Below are positions 45,501-53,573 of a stretch of DNA of 64,000 bases, piece after piece. Source of the stretch: Arthrobacter sp. SLBN-83 (GTDB lineage Bacteria; Actinomycetota; Actinomycetes; Actinomycetales; Micrococcaceae); the NCBI RefSeq assembly GCF_006715285.1, contig NZ_VFMX01000001.1, positions 1,612,001-1,676,000 of the forward strand, read 5' to 3'. The position numbers were made by a program, and so were the translations under genes. The notes beneath the pieces were generated by a model, which was not told where the DNA came from, ran no database searches, and saw only the letters and a list, made by a program, of their open reading frames with translations. Position 1 is the first letter of the stretch. Every line of letters begins with the position of its first letter.

Positions 45501-46184
45501 CGCTACTGGCTGGACCGCATCCTGGCCGAAGGCATGCTGGACGCGTCCGTGGCCTACGGCTACTTCCCAGTGGTCTCCGAGGGCGAACAGGTGGTGGTGC
45601 TTCACCACGGCGAAGATCCCGACGGCGTCCTGGGCCAGGCGGGCCTGCTCGCCCCGGACGGTGGTTCAGGCGGCCGGATCGGCACCGACCGCCTGCGCTT
45701 CGACTTCCCGCGCCAGCGCCGCGACCGGCACCTGTGCCTGGCCGACTTCGTGAAGTCCCGCGAGTCCGCGCAGATCGACGTGCTGCCGGTGCAGCTGGTC
45801 ACCGCCGGCTCCAAGATCGAAGAGTTCACCTCCAAGATGTTCGCGGCCAATCAGTACCGCGACTACTACGAGCTCAACGGCCTGGTCATGCAGCTCACCG
45901 AGGCGCTGGCCGAGTTCTGGCACGCCCGTATCCGCAAGGAGCTCGGCTTCGCGGCTGAGGAACCCAAGGACACGGCGGGGTACTTCAAGCTGGACTACCG
46001 CGGCGCCCGCTTCTCGCTGGGCTACCCGGCCTGCCCGGACATGGAGGACCGCCGCAAGGTCACCGAGCTGCTGAAGCCCGAGCGCATGGGCGTCATCCTG
46101 AGCGACGAGCTTATGCTGCACCCCGAACAGTCCACCGACGCGTTCGTGTTCCACCACCCGGAGGCGAAGTACTTCAAGGTGTGA
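42540..46184 (+). CDS. metH: Cobalamin-dependent methionine synthase
   Basis: 1214 residues, full length. Homocysteine domain at about 20-320 (VVIADGAMGTMLQGRDLQ; zinc ligands in LNCATGP and GGCCGTTPEH). Methyltetrahydrofolate domain about 350-640 (YLAIGERTNANGSKAFRQ). Cobalamin cap and Rossmann domain from about 660, with the B12-ligand motif RGDVHDIGKNLVD near 764. Activation domain from about 900 (RGVSLHDYSAFLDERATFMG; YRGARFSLGYPACPD). It methylates homocysteine to methionine, with periodic reactivation by AdoMet. No metE or metF is adjacent. The B12 requirement connects it to the ECF transporter at 48-51 kb. Confidence 0.97.
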   Translation: MPRFALDVESVPRPARSQELLDAVNHRVVIADGAMGTMLQGRDLQLDTDFQNLEGCNEILNDTRPDVIADIHGAYFATGIDAVETNTFGANWSNLSDYGIDDRIEELALKGAKIARERAEAAEETDGRMRWVLGSMGPGTKLPSLGHTSYDWLKQTFALQAEGLIDGGADAFLIETSQDLLQTKAAVNGCKQAIVSKGVRLPIFVEVTVETTGTMLMGSEIGAALTALEPLGVDAIGLNCATGPDEMSEHLRHLSKQSSVAIACMPNAGLPVLGANGAHYPLSPAELATAHEQFVREFGLGLVGGCCGTTPEHMAAVVERLAHFRNKAVETKPNNAPARIPEEREAGVASLYQHVNFDQESAYLAIGERTNANGSKAFRQAMLEERWDDCVDIAREQIRVGAHLLDVCVDYVGRDGVADVKEIVSRFASASTLPLVIDSTEPPVLKAGLELIGGRPVVNSVNYEDGDGPNSRFARIMPLVKEHGTAVIALTIDEHGQARTTEGKVAIASRLVDALVGEWGMRVEDIIVDCLTFPVATGQEETRRDGIETIEAIRQITAKYPGINTTLGVSNVSFGLNPAARIVLNSVFLHEAVQAGLTSGIIDAAKIVPLASLPEEQRKVALDLVWDRREYDADGNTTYDPLARMLDMFAGVDTAALKDQRAAELAALPTGARLERRIIDGEGKGLEEDLDLARSEGMTPLGIINDHLLEGMKVVGERFGAGEMQLPFVLQSAEVMKNAVALLEPHMEKSDSSGKGTMVIATVRGDVHDIGKNLVDIILTNNGYKVVNIGIKQGIAEIIAAAEEHNADVIGMSGLLVKSTVVMKENLAELQSRGLAKKWPVILGGAALTRAYVEQDLAEQFDGVVRYAKDAFEGLSLMEPLVRLARGESPDDVGLPPLKKRIHKGGAKFTVTEPEAMPGRSDVATDNPVPVPPFWGTRIVRGVSLHDYSAFLDERATFMGQWGLKPGRGEDGASYEELVEREGRPRLRYWLDRILAEGMLDASVAYGYFPVVSEGEQVVVLHHGEDPDGVLGQAGLLAPDGGSGGRIGTDRLRFDFPRQRRDRHLCLADFVKSRESAQIDVLPVQLVTAGSKIEEFTSKMFAANQYRDYYELNGLVMQLTEALAEFWHARIRKELGFAAEEPKDTAGYFKLDYRGARFSLGYPACPDMEDRRKVTELLKPERMGVILSDELMLHPEQSTDAFVFHHPEAKYFKV

Positions 46185-46222
46185 GCTGGCGGTTCCCGGG
46201 CCAGGCCCGGCAGCGCCCCCGC

Positions 46223-46783
46223 CTAAAGTGCGAGGAGCTTGCGGACATTCTCGACGACGGCCTGGCGCCTGCGCGCGACGGCGGGCAACTGGGCCCGGGC
46301 CATGTCCGGGGTGAGGATGTGCCAGGCCATGGCCAGGGCGCGGACCGCTGTCAGGATCTCGATGGCGGTCCGGTCGCTCGGTAGCAGGGCTTCCTTTTGG
46401 GCGGCTTCTATCCGGCTGAGTTTGTCCCGGTGGGACGCCGTCAGGCTATCCAGCTGGCCCTCCTCACCGCGTTCGAGGATGTACCAGTTGGTCAACCGGA
46501 GCGTGTTCGGATACTTCTGGTAGACGTCGAATGACCGCCCCGCGTAGCCGGGCAGGTCTGCCGCGTCAAACTCCACCTCGTCCACGAATGCGAGTACCCG
46601 CTGGCTGAAGACCTCGTCGAAGAGGCGGTCCTTGCTGTCGAAGTAACGGTAGATCATTGCCTTGTTCGCCTGCGCGATGTCGGCGATCCGGTCCACGCGG
46701 GCTCCGGCGATCCCGTACTTGGCGAACTCCTCCTCGGCTGCGTCGAGGATCCGTTTACGGGTTGCTTCAGCGTCTCGGGCCAC
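46223..46783 (-). CDS. TetR-family repressor of the adjacent efflux pump
   Basis: 186 residues. HTH region ATRKRILDAAEEEFAKYGIAGARVDRIADIAQANKAMIYRYFDSKDRLF (5-53) followed by a variable ligand domain. It diverges from the MFS gene with two matching operator-like sites in between, so it probably represses both. Ligand unknown, presumably a pump substrate. Confidence 0.9.
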   Translation of the reverse strand: MARDAEATRKRILDAAEEEFAKYGIAGARVDRIADIAQANKAMIYRYFDSKDRLFDEVFSQRVLAFVDEVEFDAADLPGYAGRSFDVYQKYPNTLRLTNWYILERGEEGQLDSLTASHRDKLSRIEAAQKEALLPSDRTAIEILTAVRALAMAWHILTPDMARAQLPAVARRRQAVVENVRKLLAL

Positions 46784-46797
46784 TCCTGGACTCTAGC

Positions 46798-46861
46798 AAG
46801 TAACCGTTTAGTTGACAAAGAGCGGTAGGGGGTGCACTATCAAGTAACCAACCAGTTACTT
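46798..46861. promoter_or_regulatory. Two TetR operators and promoter in tetR/MFS intergenic region
   Basis: AAGTAACCAACCAGTTACTT at 46842-46861 has perfect 7-bp arms with a 6-bp centre. AAGTAACCGTTTAGTTGACA at 46798-46817 has an identical left arm, the same 7-6-7 layout and a degraded right arm that doubles as a -35-like TTGACA. CACTAT at 46835-46840 is a weak -10 after a 17-bp spacer, so the second operator would cover the start site. Confidence 0.7.
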
Positions 46862-46878
46862 AGTAAGGAGTATCGACT

Positions 46879-48306
46879 GTGAGCAGGTTACAAACGGAAT
46901 TCAGGGTGGCCCCCTCGCCGGGAGGGTGGTCGCGGTTCATGGTGCTGGCCGTGATCATGGGCTGTCAGCTGATGATGGTCCTGGACACCTCAATCGTCAC
47001 CACTGCACTGCCGCATCTGGAGCGGGAACTGGGCTTTACGGGTCCCACCTTGTCCTGGGTACAGAACAGCTACGCACTCGCCTTCGGCGGACTCCTCCTT
47101 CTGGGTGCCCGGGCCGGTGACCTGATGGGCCGCCGTCGGGTGTTCATGGCGGGCGTCGCCGTCTTCACCATCGCCTCGCTGCTTGCGGGGCTTGCACCGA
47201 CTTCCGAGGTGATGATCCTGGCCCGCGTGCTGCAGGGAGTCGCGTCTGCGTTCGCCATACCGGCAACCTTGGCCCTGCTGGTCCAGTCCTTCCCGCAACC
47301 CGGGGAGCGGTCACGGGCCATCGGTATCTACAGCGCTGTCATCGGTGCCGGCGGAAGTGTCGGCATCATTGTTGGCGGAGTTTTCACTGACCTGCTTTCG
47401 TGGCGCTGGGGCCTGCTGATCAACGTGCCAATCGGTGCCGTCGTCCTGCTGCTTGCTCCCCGCTTCCTGCCGGAAACGGCGAAAAGCAGGGGCAGTTTCG
47501 ACGCTCCGGGGGCACTTACTGTCACGCTCGGCATGACTGCCCTGGTCTTTGGCCTGGTCCACGCCGGCGAAGCAGGCTGGGCAACGCCGGCAACGTGGCT
47601 GCCATTGCTCCTGGCGGGACTGCTGATCGCCGCGTTTGTCCTCGTTGAGCGCCGCAGCACCCAGGCCATCACGCCCCTGCGCTTGTTCAGGGACACCACC
47701 CGCTCCGGCGCCTACATCATCCGGATCCTGATTGTGGGTGCTATGTTCTCAACGTTCTACTTCCTGAGCCAATACCTGCAGAACGTCCTCGGGTTCAGCG
47801 CCTTCACAGCCGGCATATCCTACATTCCGCTCACCCTCCTGTTCTTCGCGATGGTCTACGCCGTCCGTCCCCTCGGTGCCCTCATGGGCAAGCCCATGCT
47901 GCTGGTGGCTTCCCTGGTCATTGCGGCGCTGGGAATGTGGTGGCTGAGCACCATTGGGCCCGCCTCGACGTACTTCCCGGACGTCTTCCTGCCCCTCATC
48001 GTCCTGGGCGTTGGCCAGGGAATCGCCATCATCGTGCTCACCGAGTTCGGGATGTCCGGCGTGGCTCCGGAGGACAACGGTGCAGGGTCCGGCCTGGTGA
48101 ATACTGCCCACCAGTTGGGCGGATCGATTGGCCTGGCCCTGCTCACGGTCGTGTTCAGCACAGCCGCCGGAACGGACGCACCCCGCGCCCCCGCCGACGC
48201 ACAGGCCTATGCAGCCGTTTTCACCGCTGCCACCTGGTTTTACGTCCTTGCCGTCATCGGCGGAGTCGTCATCTTCGCAGCGAGCCGCCGGGCCGCGTCA
48301 AAGTAG
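46879..48306 (+). CDS. MFS transporter, DHA2 (EmrB/QacA) type
   Basis: 475 residues with about 14 hydrophobic segments. Motif C-like MGCQLMMVLDTSIVTTALPHLERELGFT at the N-terminus, motif A GARAGDLMGRRRVFMAGV after the second helix, and ARVLQGVASAFAIPATLALLVQSFP. It exports hydrophobic or cationic compounds by proton antiport. GTG start with AAGGAG upstream. Its 3' end overlaps that of the convergent ECF transporter gene by 38 bp. Confidence 0.93.
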   Translation: MSRLQTEFRVAPSPGGWSRFMVLAVIMGCQLMMVLDTSIVTTALPHLERELGFTGPTLSWVQNSYALAFGGLLLLGARAGDLMGRRRVFMAGVAVFTIASLLAGLAPTSEVMILARVLQGVASAFAIPATLALLVQSFPQPGERSRAIGIYSAVIGAGGSVGIIVGGVFTDLLSWRWGLLINVPIGAVVLLLAPRFLPETAKSRGSFDAPGALTVTLGMTALVFGLVHAGEAGWATPATWLPLLLAGLLIAAFVLVERRSTQAITPLRLFRDTTRSGAYIIRILIVGAMFSTFYFLSQYLQNVLGFSAFTAGISYIPLTLLFFAMVYAVRPLGALMGKPMLLVASLVIAALGMWWLSTIGPASTYFPDVFLPLIVLGVGQGIAIIVLTEFGMSGVAPEDNGAGSGLVNTAHQLGGSIGLALLTVVFSTAAGTDAPRAPADAQAYAAVFTAATWFYVLAVIGGVVIFAASRRAASK

Positions 48307-51136
48307 GGGGCGGCGCTTCCGGCCCGTCCCCGCTGCGGCCGCCAACCCTTCCGCTGGCACCGGACACCGGCTTCACCCGGCGCAGCGAAGCCAGCACCGC
48401 CCGGCCCACCACCGCGATGCCGATCACCGTGGTGACGGCGCGCAGGGTGTCCCAGCCCGCCGTCGACGTCAAAAGTGAATACAGCAGGAAGCTGCTGAGG
48501 TTGGTGCCCAGTGGCGCGCCCGGAACGTAGGAGATGCCGGTGCCGGCGCCAACTGCGAAGGGCCAGAACCATAGGTTCAGCAACAGCCCGAACACGTAGG
48601 ACGCCGCAATGCCATAGCCCGCCAGCATCCACAGCTCGGCTTTGCCGCGCACCCGGCGGGGGAGCAGCCCGGCCCCGGCGCCCACCCACGCGCAGGCGAA
48701 GATCTGGAACGGCGTCCACGGCCCAATCCCGCCCCACAGTGCGCTCGACACCGCAATGGTCGCCGCGCCGAGCAGTAGGCCGAACCGGGCGCCGAACGCG
48801 CGGCCCGCCAGGATCAGCAGGATGAACACCGCCTCCACACCGCCGACGCCGGTGCTCGCCACCCGCACGGCGGACCCGACGGCAGCCAGCACTCCGAGCA
48901 GCGCCACGGTGTGGGCCGAGCGGACGGAACCATCAAGGGAAAGTACGACGGCGACCGCGGCCACGGGTGCGATGGCCAGGGCGATGTAGGGGGTTGCGGC
49001 GGCAGCGTCCTGCGGGAGTGCCGCGGCAAGCAGCGGCCAGCAGAACGCGGCCAGGGCGGCCAGGTTGGCGAGGGCGAGGACAGCAAGCTCGGCGCCCCGC
49101 GGCATCCGGAGGCGGTGGGGCTTCGTGGCACGCGCGACGTCTGCCTGTTCAGCGGTGGACGCCTTAGCCTGGGCTTCGGTACGAGTAGGACGGGGCGCCG
49201 GGACATACGGTTCCGGAGCAGCGACAGGTTCCAAAGATGGTGCCACGCCGTCGAGCATCGGGAGGATCCGGGCGCCCAGGCCGTCGGCGAAGTCAAGGTC
49301 GTGCGTGGCGATGAGAACCGCTGTGCCGTCATCCGCTGCTGCCTGCAGTGCCGCCGCCACCGCAGTCCGTGCGGCAGGGTCGAGCCCGCGCGTCGGTTCG
49401 TCGATCAGCAGCACTTCCGGGGCGTCCATGGTCTGCAGCGCGATGGCCAGGATCCTGCGTTCGCCGGCGGACAGGTCCCGCGGATGTTCATGGCCGATGG
49501 GCATTCCCGCCGTTCCGCGCAGCCGGGCAAGGCGCGCAGCCGCAAACCCGGGCGCAGGCTGGGCATCCTGCTTCCCACGGGCCAGCCGCCGTTCCGCCGC
49601 CCGCAGCTCGCCCGCAACCGTGTCGCGGGTGAAGAGGTCGTCGGAGGCATCCGGCACCAGGGCGACCCGGCCGCCCTCGACCGCTCCGGCAGTGGCCATT
49701 CCTGGCACACTTCCACGCAGGGCCAGCGCCACCAACAGCGACGACTTTCCTGCCCCGTTCGGTCCCACGAGGGCCACAATTTCGCCGCGGCGCAGGTCCA
49801 CCGAGGCGTCGCGCACCAGGGCCGTGCCCTTGTGGTGCACCGAGAGGTGTGCCGCGGTCAGCACGGAAGTCTGCCCCGGAACCGGAACGGATGCTTGAAG
49901 CGCACCAACCGGGGCGCAAGGGGCCGGCGCGGTAACGGGCACCAGCTCCGCATCCCGGATGGTCCACCACGCATCAGCAACCGGTACCAGTGCCTCGGCC
50001 CGGTGCTCGGCCACAATGATGCAGACCCCGTCCTCGCGGGCCAGCGCGTGGAGAATGGCGATGACGCGGCCGCGGGCGGTGGCGTCGAGGTCGGCCAGCG
50101 GCTCATCCACCAGGAGCAGCTGCGGGTTATCCACGACGGCGGCGGCGATAGCAACGAGCGTTGCCTCACCTGCAGAAAGGGTGCTGACGTTCCGGTCCAG
50201 CAGCGCCGCGACCCCGATCCTGTCGGCCACCTCCCGTACCCGGGCCTTCACGGCAGTGGAGGGCACGCCAGGGAGTTCAAGGGCCAGGGCGATCTCGTCC
50301 CGGACCCGGCTGGTGGCAAACGCGGCCCGCGGGTTCTGCAGTACGACACCCACCAAGCCCGCCGTATCACGTGGGGGAGCGGAGGCGCGGTCCGTCCCGG
50401 CAACCTGTACGGTGCCGGAGATCTCTCCGCCGTCGACATGCGAAAGGAGGCCCGCGAGGCCGCGCAGAATGGTGGACTTGCCGGAGCCTGTGGGCCCGGT
50501 GATCACCGCGACGGACCCGGCCGGCGGCGCAAACGAATCCGCCCTGATGCACGTGTCAGCGATGCGGAACCGGGCGTCGCGCACCAGAAGGGGAGTGCCG
50601 TCGTCGTGATTTCCTTGGCGGGATGCCCGGCTCCCGAAGCCCCGCAGCTCCAGGGCCGCCGCCACCCGGCCCGCGTGCTCCAGGGTCCGTTCGAGGATCG
50701 GCACCAGGGCGCGCGGTCCGAACTTTTCGCCCCGGAGCCGGAAGGCCAGGCGGACGGAGGACACGGCGTCGGAAAGTGCAGGAAGCGCCGCCCACGCCAC
50801 CACCAGCATCCGGGCCACGCCCTGCAAGGGACCGCCGCGGGCCAGGCGCACGAAGCCTCGGGATACATCCACCCAGGCGTTGAGCAGGCCGAAACCCAGG
50901 ATGGTCAGGGCGATCGGCAGGGCGGACAGAAAAGCCTGCCAGAGCCCGGGCCCGGTCACCGGGCCAAGGAACACCACGTGGGCGTACGGGGCCGGAAGGC
51001 GCAGCGGGGGCAGGTCCAGCAGGACCGGGGAACCGGTGGCCGCCCCGTCGAAAAGGACCCGGTAGGCGACCCGCGCCGCGATGAACACAGCAGCGAGAAC
51101 CGCTGCTGCGCGCAACGGCGCGGGCCGGAAGGTCAT
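48269..51136 (-). CDS. Single-chain ECF-type vitamin importer (T-A-A-S modules fused)
   Basis: 955 residues. Residues 1-175 form an EcfT-like membrane domain, with the two short coupling motifs LAFRLRGEKFG and AALELRGFG. ATPase 1: GPTGSGKST (213-221), VLQNPRAAFA, LSAGEATLVAIAAA, LLLVDEPLADLD. ATPase 2: GPNGAGKSS (458-466), LSAGERRILAIALQ, VLLIDEPTRGLDP, IATHDLDF. After a Pro/Ala/Thr-rich linker, about 680-945 is a six-helix S-component-like domain (GVEAVFILLILAGRAFGAR, PFQIFACAWVGAGAGLLP). Normally these are three or four polypeptides. It overlaps the upstream lipoprotein gene by four bases. The ligand is unassigned; cobalamin is the best contextual guess. ATG at 51136 is used. Confidence 0.85.
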   Translation of the reverse strand: MTFRPAPLRAAAVLAAVFIAARVAYRVLFDGAATGSPVLLDLPPLRLPAPYAHVVFLGPVTGPGLWQAFLSALPIALTILGFGLLNAWVDVSRGFVRLARGGPLQGVARMLVVAWAALPALSDAVSSVRLAFRLRGEKFGPRALVPILERTLEHAGRVAAALELRGFGSRASRQGNHDDGTPLLVRDARFRIADTCIRADSFAPPAGSVAVITGPTGSGKSTILRGLAGLLSHVDGGEISGTVQVAGTDRASAPPRDTAGLVGVVLQNPRAAFATSRVRDEIALALELPGVPSTAVKARVREVADRIGVAALLDRNVSTLSAGEATLVAIAAAVVDNPQLLLVDEPLADLDATARGRVIAILHALAREDGVCIIVAEHRAEALVPVADAWWTIRDAELVPVTAPAPCAPVGALQASVPVPGQTSVLTAAHLSVHHKGTALVRDASVDLRRGEIVALVGPNGAGKSSLLVALALRGSVPGMATAGAVEGGRVALVPDASDDLFTRDTVAGELRAAERRLARGKQDAQPAPGFAAARLARLRGTAGMPIGHEHPRDLSAGERRILAIALQTMDAPEVLLIDEPTRGLDPAARTAVAAALQAAADDGTAVLIATHDLDFADGLGARILPMLDGVAPSLEPVAAPEPYVPAPRPTRTEAQAKASTAEQADVARATKPHRLRMPRGAELAVLALANLAALAAFCWPLLAAALPQDAAAATPYIALAIAPVAAVAVVLSLDGSVRSAHTVALLGVLAAVGSAVRVASTGVGGVEAVFILLILAGRAFGARFGLLLGAATIAVSSALWGGIGPWTPFQIFACAWVGAGAGLLPRRVRGKAELWMLAGYGIAASYVFGLLLNLWFWPFAVGAGTGISYVPGAPLGTNLSSFLLYSLLTSTAGWDTLRAVTTVIGIAVVGRAVLASLRRVKPVSGASGRVGGRSGDGPEAPPPTLTRPGGSLRR

Positions 51137-51702
51137 GACGCGGGGGCCGCCGGTTCGTTGTCCACGGTGTAGAGCAGTTCAAGGCTCTCGCCGGGGTTGA
51201 GCTTGAGGCTGTCCAGGCCTTCCTGCGCGTAGGCCCACGTCCCGGCTGCCGGCTTCACCCAGAGGGCCCAGTACGAGACAGTGTTTTTGTCATCGCATGC
51301 TTCGCGGGTGGTGCCGCCCTTGTGCTTGATGTCGAAGTCCGGAGCGGGCACGCCGTTGACGCGGCACGCGAAGCTGGTGGGGTACTTGGCGGTGCCCTCG
51401 ATCTTCACGTCGGCTTTGCTCAGCACGTCCGATGCCACGGTCGGCCCGTCCACGGACACGCAGGTGGAGGTAGCGGCGGTGGACTGCTTCAGGGCGCCGG
51501 AATCGACGATGACCTTCACGCCGGCGCAGGGGCCGGCGGAGGTTGAAGCGGCACTGGCGCTCGCCGAAGACGCTGCGGAAGAGGCAGGTGCCGAGGAACT
51601 TGGCGAGTTGCCGGCGGGGGTGGAACAAGCGGCGAGGGTAAGCAGGAGGCCAGCGGCGGCGATGGAGCTCGCGGCGGCGGTGCGGGTCTTAGTCAATGTC
51701 AC
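51133..51702 (-). CDS. Small lipoprotein with possible DUF4430 fold, ECF partner
   Basis: 189 residues. Signal peptide with lipobox LTLAAC (Cys about 26), then a 30-residue Ser/Ala linker and a beta-rich C-terminal domain. Its end (SYWALWVKPAAGTWAYAQEG, then LKLNPGESLELLYT) looks like DUF4430, the C-terminal domain of intrinsic factor and transcobalamin, which also occurs beside bacterial ECF transporters. Translationally coupled to the transporter. Likely presents a substrate at the cell surface; a cobalamin ligand is inference. GTG start at 51702 overlaps a weak AGGTGA. Confidence 0.7.
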   Translation of the reverse strand: MTLTKTRTAAASSIAAAGLLLTLAACSTPAGNSPSSSAPASSAASSASASAASTSAGPCAGVKVIVDSGALKQSTAATSTCVSVDGPTVASDVLSKADVKIEGTAKYPTSFACRVNGVPAPDFDIKHKGGTTREACDDKNTVSYWALWVKPAAGTWAYAQEGLDSLKLNPGESLELLYTVDNEPAAPAS

Positions 51703-51729
51703 CTGTCAAGGGTAGGGCGTTGCCGCTCC

Positions 51730-51789
51730 GGAACGGATGGCCGTTCCGTTGTGTGACGCGGTGCCCCACCACCCGCTGGTGCGGGGCAC
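51730..51789. other. Two hairpins in the leader of the ECF lipoprotein gene
   Basis: GGAACGG-ATGG-CCGTTCC (51730-51747) is a perfect stem. GTGCCCC/ACCA pairs with TGGT/GGGGCAC across 51761-51789. With the palindrome at 51794 there are three hairpins in a row. No cobalamin riboswitch box is visible. Confidence 0.5.
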
Positions 51790-51793
51790 GCAA

Positions 51794-51839
51794 AAGGGGT
51801 CGACGGCGGCACTCAAGCGAGTGCCGCCGTCGACCCCTT
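51794..51839 (-). terminator. Dispersed palindromic repeat, copy F, as terminator of the choline operon
   Basis: Perfect 21-bp arms around an AAGC loop (AAGGGGTCGACGGCGGCACT and its complement). It ends 14 bp past the APC permease stop. On the transcribed strand the stem is followed by TTTT, so this copy should terminate leftward transcription. Confidence 0.8.
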
Positions 51840-51852
51840 GTAGTCGGTGTTG

Positions 51853-53460
51853 CTAGCCTTCCGTGGCCAAGACCGCGTTGGCAGGCACTGCCTCCTCCGG
51901 TGCGTCGTACCGGGGGTCGTTGGACGACGGATGCGCAGCCACGGCCGCAGCATGCTCGGCCAGCACGCCGGTTTGGTGGCGGATCTTCAGGCGGTAGAGC
52001 AGGGCCCCGCCGATGACTACGGCGGCCACGAACATCACCCCGCCCCACTGCAGGTACCACTCGAACGGCGGCACCGAGTTGTAAATCTCGGGCCGGGGCC
52101 ACACCAGGTTGATGGTCATGGCGGCGCCCCAGAGGACGGCCAGGATGTTCACCGGAAGCCCCCACTTGCCCATGGAGAACCCGGGTTCGGAACCGTCGGC
52201 GACCAGGGGCCACTTCTTCAGCAGCCGGTTGCGCAGCAGCGGAACCGTGACCAGGAGGTAGGACAGGTAGATCAGGACGATGCTGATGCTGGACAGGATG
52301 GTGAAGATGGCCGGCTGCATGACGTTGACCAGCAACGGGATGACGGCCAGGACGCCGATGACGATCGCAGCGACCGTTGGGGTCCGGCGGACCGGGTCCA
52401 CCTTGCTCAGCTGCCGGCTGAAGGGCAGGTTGTTGTCGCGGGCCATGGCGAACATCATGCGGATGGCGGCGGCGTGCACGGCCAGGGTGCAGACCACCAC
52501 GGCCACCACGATGCAGGCCAGGAAAGCCTTGCCGAACGGTCCGCCCAGGACGGAGAGGACGATGTGCTGCAGGCCGCCGTCAGGGGAGCCGATCTGCGGG
52601 TCCGTGAGGTCCGGTGCGGCCAGGATGCCGAACAGCAGGATTCCCCCGCCCAGCAGGAAGGACGCCGTGACGGCCCGCAGGATGGCCTTGGGAGCGGTCT
52701 TCTTGGGGTCCTTGGTTTCCTCGCCCAGCGAGCTGGCGGTATCGAAGCCGTACATGACATAGCCGGAGGCCATAGCGCCGATCAGGAAGACGCCGAAGAA
52801 GCCGAGGTCCTTGCCTTCGCCGAAGCCATTGGTCTGGAAGAAGACCTCCGGGCCGCGGACCACGTGCCAGCCGAGCGCGAGGATCAGCAGGACGGCGGCG
52901 ATGAGTTCCACGAAGACGCCGATGCTGTTGATCCGGGTCATCAGCTTCACGCCGAACGCGTTGATGAGGGTGGAGATGGTGATCATGATGGTGGCCAGCA
53001 CCACGCCGTTCATGGCGAAGTCGTACGGCCCGGTGCCATCACCGACGAACTGGAAGCCGGACCAGAGCTGCGGCAGGGTGATCTGCAGCGCCAGGGCCAC
53101 GGAGCCCAGCGCCATGATGGAGGACAGCAGCAGCAGCCAGCCGGCCAGCCATGAGGAGGTGCCGGAGGCCAGGCGCTTCGCCCAGTTGTAGACCGAGCCG
53201 GCCACGGGGTAGCGGCCTGCCAGTTCGGCGAAACACAGGGCCACCATCAGCTGGCCGACGAACACGATGGGCCAGGACCAGGCATACGCCGGGCCGGCCA
53301 TGGAAAAACCAAAGTAGAACAGCTGGAAAACACCGGTGAGGATGGAGATGTAGCTGACACCCGCGGCGAAGCTGGCAAACTTGCCGATGCTCCGATCCAA
53401 GGTCTGGGTGTAGCCGAATTCGTCCATGCCGCTTGAATCAATACTCTTGCTGGGTTCCAA
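51853..53460 (-). CDS. APC-family permease in the choline operon
   Basis: 535 residues, about 12 hydrophobic segments. Starts with a soluble tail, then FAAGVSYISILTGVFQLFYFGFSMAGPAYAW as in the amino acid/choline transporter (GABA permease-like) branch of the APC superfamily; GFDTASSLGEETKDPKKTAPKAI is the family loop. TTG start at 53460 is supported by AGGAG six bases upstream; the next ATG in frame is at 53427. Last gene of the operon after betA (113 bp gap), so choline or another quaternary amine is the probable cargo, replacing the usual BetT. Confidence 0.85.
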   Translation of the reverse strand: MEPSKSIDSSGMDEFGYTQTLDRSIGKFASFAAGVSYISILTGVFQLFYFGFSMAGPAYAWSWPIVFVGQLMVALCFAELAGRYPVAGSVYNWAKRLASGTSSWLAGWLLLLSSIMALGSVALALQITLPQLWSGFQFVGDGTGPYDFAMNGVVLATIMITISTLINAFGVKLMTRINSIGVFVELIAAVLLILALGWHVVRGPEVFFQTNGFGEGKDLGFFGVFLIGAMASGYVMYGFDTASSLGEETKDPKKTAPKAILRAVTASFLLGGGILLFGILAAPDLTDPQIGSPDGGLQHIVLSVLGGPFGKAFLACIVVAVVVCTLAVHAAAIRMMFAMARDNNLPFSRQLSKVDPVRRTPTVAAIVIGVLAVIPLLVNVMQPAIFTILSSISIVLIYLSYLLVTVPLLRNRLLKKWPLVADGSEPGFSMGKWGLPVNILAVLWGAAMTINLVWPRPEIYNSVPPFEWYLQWGGVMFVAAVVIGGALLYRLKIRHQTGVLAEHAAAVAAHPSSNDPRYDAPEEAVPANAVLATEG

Positions 53461-53573
53461 TATGGACTCCTAGTTCAGAAAAGCACGATGGGAACGGCCG
53501 CCCTGGGGTGCGGCGAGATAACGTTCTGCGGGGCCCGGCGCTGTTGGGAGCGCGGCCCCTTGTAACCCGCCGC

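Noticed and set aside
48911..51172. 753-residue rightward open frame antisense to the ECF transporter
   Set aside because: The transporter frame carries full ATPase motifs; the antisense frame is Gly/Arg/Gln-rich with no fold.
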